From: Clostridium sp. Marseille-Q2269
Lineage (GTDB): Bacteria > Bacillota > Clostridia > Clostridiales > Clostridiaceae
Assembly: GCF_943736985.1 (NCBI RefSeq)
Contig: NZ_CALSFS010000021.1
Span: 1 to 40,444, forward strand
DNA: 40,444 nt
Direction of reading: 5' to 3'
How positions within the stretch are numbered: position 1 is the first letter of the stretch; every line of letters begins with the position of its first letter. The position numbers and the translations under genes are program-made. Under the pieces are notes generated by a model. That model saw only the letters and a list, made by a program, of their open reading frames with translations. It had not been told where the DNA came from and ran no database searches. Below, in pieces: positions 34,731 through 40,444 of the stretch.

Positions 34731-35632
34731 TGGAGTTGATAAGCATAAGTAATGTTTCAAAAATATTGGGAGATAAAAAAACTTTAGATAATATTAATTT
34801 AAATATAGAAAAGGGAAGTATATTTGGTATTATAGGAGAAAATGGAGCAGGTAAGACAACTCTTATAAAGTGTATGTTAGGAATATACAAACAGGATGAA
34901 GGAGAAATAAAGATAGATGGTCAGTGTGTTTTTGAAAATCCTATAATAAAGGGAAAGATAGGTTATGTGGCAGCAGAAGTTCAATATTATTCATCCTTTA
35001 AAGTAAAAGAACTTATAAAATTTTATGCTTTAACTTATACTACTTTTTCCTATGAAAGGTTTAAAGAACTTAATAAAATATTTAAAATACCAGAAAATAA
35101 GAGAATAAGAGAACTTTCCAAAGGTATGAAAATGAGAGTTAGTTTAATGTTAAATTTGAGCATATATCCTGAAATATTAATATTAGACGAGCCTACTTCT
35201 GGATTAGATCCTATAATAAAAAGAAAATTAATAAACATATTAGTAGAGGAAGTTTCAGAAAGAAATACTACTATATTTATAGCAAGTCATCATTTAGATG
35301 ATTTAGAAAGAATATGTGATTCTATAGCTATTATAGAAAAGGGGAAAATAAAATATACAAATAACATAGAGAATATGAAAAAATATATAAAGAAACTTCA
35401 AGTTTTATTTAAAGATAAAAATAAAATAAAGGAAATAAAAAATTGGCATGAGATAATGACAGCTGAGAATATAGGAAGAATAAATTATTTAATAACAAAT
35501 GATTACACAGATGAATTACAAGAAAAATTATTAAACGCAGGAGCAGAGTTTGTAGAACAAATAGATTTAAGTTTAGAGGATATGTTTATATACTCCATGG
35601 AAGGGGGTAAAAAAGATGAAAACTTTATTTAA
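34730..35632 (+). CDS. ABC transporter ATP-binding protein
   Basis: A nucleotide-binding subunit for an ABC-2 exporter. Motifs: Walker A GENGAGKTT near residue 37, Q-loop region in YVAAEVQYY, signature LSKGMKMR, Walker B LILDEPTSGLD, and the H-loop in ASHHLDD. A C-terminal extension of about 70 residues is typical of the YtrB/EcsA-like group. The start is ambiguous: GTG 34727, ATG 34730 (TGATG overlap with gntR) or TTG 34736, the last being better spaced from AGAGGTGA. The permease gene overlaps its end. The substrate is unknown. Confidence 0.9.
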   Translation: MELISISNVSKILGDKKTLDNINLNIEKGSIFGIIGENGAGKTTLIKCMLGIYKQDEGEIKIDGQCVFENPIIKGKIGYVAAEVQYYSSFKVKELIKFYALTYTTFSYERFKELNKIFKIPENKRIRELSKGMKMRVSLMLNLSIYPEILILDEPTSGLDPIIKRKLINILVEEVSERNTTIFIASHHLDDLERICDSIAIIEKGKIKYTNNIENMKKYIKKLQVLFKDKNKIKEIKNWHEIMTAENIGRINYLITNDYTDELQEKLLNAGAEFVEQIDLSLEDMFIYSMEGGKKDENFI

Positions 35633-36689
35633 GGATCCTTTGTTTTATAAAGAGTGGAAAAATAGCAAATGGATTTGTATACTCATGACATTAATTTTAT
35701 TTTGGCATAAGGTTAACTACATTTCTAGTCAGCTGGATTTTTTTAAAGATACTACTAAGGGTAATCAGGCTATGTTTGATAAAATGTGGTTTAATAAATA
35801 TTTATTAAGTTCAGGCACAGATGGAATTATGCTTATGGCAGGGCCAACACTATTACTATGTATATTATTGTTCAAAGGGGAAAAACAGGATTCCACCTGT
35901 GATTTATTACATTCTATGCCTTTTACCAGAAAAGATATTATAATATCCAAAATTAAAGTTGGAATTTTAACTATAACTATACCATTTTTAATTAATTTTA
36001 TACTGCTTACATGTTTCTATTTAAACAATAAATCTTATATAGGAACTTCTTATATGGATATACCTAAGTTTTATTCTATAAATTTATTATTTATTTTGTT
36101 CTTTTTTGTATTCTTAGTATTTATGGAAACTATAGTGGGACAGTATTTTGCGGCTGTTGTATTTTCTCCAATAATTTTGACGGTGCCATATATGCTTACA
36201 TCTTATGTAGTAGATTTAATAAGATTTACGCAAGGATTACAGTATGATGCTTTTAAATTTGTTAGTATAAGTAAAATTAGTGAAAATTTATTTATATATG
36301 GTATAATCCAATCTAAACCATTATTAATAGATAAAAAGGATATAAATGGGGAAATAATAAGAGATGTTGATAAGCTTATATATGAAAATTTTAATATTAA
36401 AATAATGATACTTATAGTTTTAATAGTAGTATTTTCTATTTTAGCAGTAATCATATATAAAAAAGTTAAGTTAGAGAGAGTAAATAAATTAATTATATTT
36501 AAACCTATTGAAACAATATTTAAATGGGGAGTAGCCATATGTGTAGGTATGATTTTCTCACAAATATTTGGATATCCTCATAAACCAGAAGAATCAGCTA
36601 ATATGCCTCTTATATACACTACACTAGTAATAGGTACAGTTATAGGATATTTTATATCAAAGTTAGCCTTAAAGTTTTCCAATAGATAA
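35616..36689 (+). CDS. ABC-2 type transporter permease
   Basis: The membrane partner of the preceding ATPase, 357 residues. It begins FKDPLFYKEWKNSKW, as permeases paired with YtrA-type regulators often do, and has about seven membrane helices with a conserved SMPFTRKDII-like segment (LLHSMPFTRKD). The ATG overlaps the ATPase gene by 17 bases. Together with the GntR gene this forms a three-gene self-regulated exporter, a type often induced by cell-wall or membrane antibiotics (family knowledge; not shown here). Confidence 0.85.
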   Translation: MKTLFKDPLFYKEWKNSKWICILMTLILFWHKVNYISSQLDFFKDTTKGNQAMFDKMWFNKYLLSSGTDGIMLMAGPTLLLCILLFKGEKQDSTCDLLHSMPFTRKDIIISKIKVGILTITIPFLINFILLTCFYLNNKSYIGTSYMDIPKFYSINLLFILFFFVFLVFMETIVGQYFAAVVFSPIILTVPYMLTSYVVDLIRFTQGLQYDAFKFVSISKISENLFIYGIIQSKPLLIDKKDINGEIIRDVDKLIYENFNIKIMILIVLIVVFSILAVIIYKKVKLERVNKLIIFKPIETIFKWGVAICVGMIFSQIFGYPHKPEESANMPLIYTTLVIGTVIGYFISKLALKFSNR

Positions 36690-36923
36690 AATTGTATAAT
36701 AGTGTTATTCACTTTCCTTAAATAATAAATTTCAAATAATCTAAAATATTACTGAAAGTTGATTTAATATGTAAAATATGATTCTGTAATATTAATTTAA
36801 CTAGCACAAGGAATTAAATAAATTTTATATTAAATAGTATTATACTGGCATTTTCAAAGATAAATAAAAAAACAACTGCATAACAAAAGTCATATAATTG
36901 GAATATTATTTTTTACATTTATA
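36690..36923. other. spacer after the ABC operon
   Basis: A 234-base A/T-rich stretch. I see no clear terminator for the ABC operon and no good promoter for what follows. Confidence 0.3.
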
Positions 36924-37133
36924 ATGATTGTAGTTTTTTTATTAACAAGTATTTCTCCTATTAGTGGATTTCACACAGATATTCCGCTTGATGAGATATC
37001 ATATATTCCAGTTATAAGTACCTTGACAATGGTTAAGGCGGTATTTAATGCAAATATACCAGGAAATGAAGATGTGTTATATCTTGTTGCAAACATACTT
37101 GGAAACATTTTGATGTTTATAATTTGTTATTGA
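36924..37133 (+). pseudogene. remnant of a VanZ-like gene
   Basis: The frame reads like the first third of a VanZ-family protein: one membrane helix, then SPISGFHTDIP, then LVANILGNILMFI where VanZ proteins have N-GN-ILFIPLG. It stops at once with ICY and no continuation in any frame before a terminator at 37141. Upstream the frame is open for a further 18 or more codons without ATG, GTG, TTG or ribosome site. Both ends are therefore broken. Confidence 0.6.
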
Positions 37134-37140
37134 TAAATAT

Positions 37141-37188
37141 AAAAATTGCTAGTAATTAACAGCTAAGTCAGTATTACTAGCAATTTTT
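37141..37188. terminator. bidirectional terminator, 16-bp perfect stem
   Basis: AAAAATTGCTAGTAAT (37141-37156) is the exact complement of 37173-37188. It serves the UPF0145 gene on the minus strand. Confidence 0.85.
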
Positions 37189-37205
37189 ATATTAAAGACA
37201 AATAA

Positions 37206-37526
37206 TTAATCAGTTATAACTCCAGTACCAGAAGCTGTTACCATAAGCATACCTCCACCTTGACCTAGGACTTCGTAATCTATATCTATTCCAACTACTG
37301 CATTGCAACCTAATGAGGTAGCTCTATCCATCATTTCATTTATAGCTTCATTTCTGGCGCGAATTAGTTCTTCTTCATATCCTTGAGATCTTCCACCTAC
37401 CAAATCTCTTATACCTGCCATGAAATCTTTTAGAAAATTTACTCCTGTAATAACTTCTCCACAAACTATTCCTTTATATTCTATTATTTTTTTACCTTCT
37501 ATATTGTTAGTAGTTGTTGTTATCAT
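37206..37526 (-). CDS. YbjQ/UPF0145 family protein
   Basis: The 106-residue product fits the UPF0145/YbjQ family: [17 protein letters not shown], then [19 protein letters not shown], and the core [15 protein letters not shown], ending [11 protein letters not shown]. These proteins form pentameric rings. Some are described as heavy-metal-binding, but the function is not established. AGGAGG lies 7 bases before the ATG. It is a single-gene unit. Confidence 0.9.
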   Translation of the reverse strand: MITTTTNNIEGKKIIEYKGIVCGEVITGVNFLKDFMAGIRDLVGGRSQGYEEELIRARNEAINEMMDRATSLGCNAVVGIDIDYEVLGQGGGMLMVTASGTGVITD

Positions 37527-37782
37527 AATTAAAACCTCCTAAAAATTATTATAGAATGAATTCTATATAGTTTATGTAAATCCTTCAAAAATAATATTAA
37601 AAATTTTTCATGTAATGGTATTTTAAATAAATTTCAGAAATATACTAAAATAGAATACTATATAAAAATGGATTACGAATATATTTATTGAAATATATGT
37701 ATTAATATTAAGAATGCAATTACAAAATTTTATAAATTTATATATTTTGTATAACTAATTTTAATAAAATAAAAAATATCTA

Positions 37783-37810
37783 TTGAAAACGTAAACAAAA
37801 ATGATAAAAT
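37783..37810 (+). promoter_or_regulatory. glpF promoter overlapped by a cre (CcpA) site
   Basis: TTGAAA (37783-37788), 16 bases, TAAAAT (37805-37810). TGAAAACGTAAACA (37784-37797) matches the cre consensus TGWAANCGNTNWCA at 13 of 14 positions and lies across the -35. CcpA binding here would repress the glycerol genes when preferred sugars are present. Confidence 0.7.
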
Positions 37811-37845
37811 GTAATAAATTTAATAATATTAGGCGGAGATAAGAG

Positions 37846-37894
37846 AGCCAATTCATTACATTTTTATGGGTGAATTGGCTTCATTTTGTCTTTT
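37846..37894 (+). promoter_or_regulatory. leader terminator of glpF (GlpP-type antitermination site)
   Basis: AGCCAATTCA (37846-37855) pairs perfectly with TGAATTGGCT (37871-37880), followed by TCATTTTGTCTTTTTT. It lies between the promoter and the glpF ribosome site. In Bacillus the glp leaders carry such terminators, which GlpP overrides when glycerol 3-phosphate is present. I see no glpP gene here. Confidence 0.72.
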
Positions 37895-37932
37895 TTAGAA
37901 TTCAAATAATTTTCACAGGGGGAGTAAAAATT

Positions 37933-38637
37933 ATGTCAATTTATATGGCGGAGTTTTTGGGTACTATGATGCTTATTTGGTTAGGAGATGGTGTTGTAGC
38001 CAATGTAGTTCTTAATAAGAGTAAGGGAAAAGATGGAGGATGGATTGTTGTAACTGCTGCATGGGGATTAGCTGTAGCTATACCCGCATATATTTTTGGA
38101 GGTATAAGTGGAGCACATTTAAATCCAGCAGTAACTATTGGTAATGCTATAGCAGGAAGTTTTCCTTGGTCAAATGTATTAGGCTATATTGTAGCTCAAA
38201 TGCTAGGAGGATTTGCAGGAGCTGTTTTAGTTTGGCTTACTTATCTTCCACATTGGAAAGCTACAGAGGATAAAGCTGCTAAATTGGGAGTGTTTTGTAC
38301 AGCTCCAGCAATAAGAGATACAAAAGCTAATTTTATAACTGAATTTTTAGCAACAGCATTTTTAGTATTTGGTTTAATGGGTTTTGGACAGGCTAAAATG
38401 GTAGCTGGTTTTGGTCCATTAATTGCAGGTGCATTTATATTTGTTCTAGGACTTTCTTTGGGTGGACCAACAGGATATGCTATAAATCCTGCGAGAGATT
38501 TAGCACCAAGAATAGCCCATGCAATCTTACCTATAGCAGGAAAGGGAGATTCAGATTGGAAATATGCTTGGATACCAGTAGTGGGTCCAATATTAGGTGG
38601 AATATTAGGGGCATTAGTATTTATGCTAGTTTTCTAA
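37933..38637 (+). CDS. glpF: glycerol uptake facilitator (aquaglyceroporin)
   Basis: GlpF lets glycerol cross the membrane. The 234-residue protein has six membrane helices and the two pore motifs, NPA at 64-66 (AHLNPAVTIG) and NPA at 185-187 (AINPARDL). The arginine after the second is the selectivity-filter residue. A longer frame beginning at ATG 37870 starts inside the leader terminator; the ATG at 37933 has GGGGGAG in front and matches where family members begin. glpK follows 242 bases later. Confidence 0.95.
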   Translation: MSIYMAEFLGTMMLIWLGDGVVANVVLNKSKGKDGGWIVVTAAWGLAVAIPAYIFGGISGAHLNPAVTIGNAIAGSFPWSNVLGYIVAQMLGGFAGAVLVWLTYLPHWKATEDKAAKLGVFCTAPAIRDTKANFITEFLATAFLVFGLMGFGQAKMVAGFGPLIAGAFIFVLGLSLGGPTGYAINPARDLAPRIAHAILPIAGKGDSDWKYAWIPVVGPILGGILGALVFMLVF

Positions 38638-38858
38638 TTTAAAAATTGTAAAGGTTTTGGGATAAATAATTATAGAAAAGACAAGTTTAATAATTATTAA
38701 ATAAATAAAATGAAACAGAATATTTATGACTATTTTTAAAATTTAAATATAACAAAGTAGTATTTAAATATATGATTTTACTAGTTTTAATTATTATAAT
38801 ATTTCATTTTATAGAATTGTTTTGATAAAACCAATTTTAAACAAATACTGTTTTATAA

Positions 38859-40376
<1,518 letters not shown>

Positions 40377-40388
40377 AATTTACATATG

Positions 40389-40430
40389 TTAATTTTCATA
40401 CTAAATATTTATGCGTTAGCAATGAAAATT
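40389..40430. terminator. possible hairpin after glpK
   Basis: AATTTTCAT near 40390 and ATGAAAATT near 40422 are complementary arms. No T run is visible before the window ends, so terminator function is uncertain. Confidence 0.35.
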
Positions 40431-40444
40431 CGTATGATTAATTT

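Noticed and set aside
28369-36810. Shared word TTTAACTAGCACAA at about 28369 and 36796
   Set aside because: A 14-base match in 40 kb of A/T-rich sequence is expected by chance and there is no matching context.
37870-37932. Longer N terminus for GlpF from ATG 37870
   Set aside because: That codon is in the loop/stem of the leader terminator and has no ribosome site. The ATG at 37933 has GGGGGAG and matches the family start.

Overview
The window is very AT-rich, with long AT-rich spacers, GGAGG-type ribosome binding sites and frequent TTG/GTG starts. It carries a GerA-family spore germinant receptor operon and many anaerobe-type Fe-S proteins. This points to a spore-forming clostridium; gene content and protein style fit the Clostridium botulinum group I / C. 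sporogenes lineage (inferred from the sequence, not searched). It looks like ordinary chromosome: I see no rRNA, tRNA, CRISPR array, transposase or prophage gene. One hairpin-like repeat element and one decayed gene remnant are present.

Layout. 1-3.7 kb: pyrR behind its own attenuator, a structured untranslated RNA of unknown class, then preT-preA (pyrimidine reduction). 4.0-5.1 kb: dinB. 5.2-8.2 kb: secreted M15 peptidase, secreted amidase-domain protein, and a small anchored protein. 8.4-12.1 kb: class I ribonucleotide reductase nrdA-nrdB behind paired NrdR-type boxes. 12.5-16.6 kb: chemoreceptor, secreted coiled-coil/3D-domain protein, unknown helical protein. 16.8-18.9 kb: membrane polyferredoxin behind a CsoR/CstR-type operator, universal stress protein behind Rex-like boxes, YtxH-like protein. 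19.2-21.2 kb: cold-shock-like transcription unit (55-aa zinc ribbon plus DEAD-box helicase). 21.5-23.9 kb: polysaccharide deacetylase and pdxS-pdxT. 24.1-28.3 kb: small unknown protein and gerA-gerB-gerC. 28.6-30.6 kb: M29 aminopeptidase and a YjdF-like membrane protein. 30.6-31.4 kb: 820 bp without a gene, holding a 218-bp inverted-repeat element and a two-hairpin RNA. 31.4-33.1 kb: hcp. 33.3-36.7 kb: small hydrophobic ORF, VanZ-like protein, GntR/ABC transporter operon. 36.9-37.5 kb: VanZ remnant and an UPF0145 protein. 37.8-40.4 kb: glpF and glpK.

Regulation is unusually legible. Candidate sites can be read for PyrR, NrdR (twice), Rex, a CsoR/CstR-family repressor, a CRP/FNR-type HcpR regulator, CcpA, and a GlpP-type leader terminator. 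The observations most worth testing are: (1) a two-hairpin RNA at 31182-31283 whose loops repeat ACAGGACGT, close to the CsrA-binding consensus; (2) a second pair of NrdR-like boxes wrapped around a promoter inside the loop of a long hairpin in front of pdxST; (3) the structured RNA before preTA, bracketed by a perfect 17-bp inverted repeat; (4) an M15 peptidase whose signal peptide is encoded but has no ATG/GTG/TTG start; (5) a GerC protein without its lipobox cysteine.
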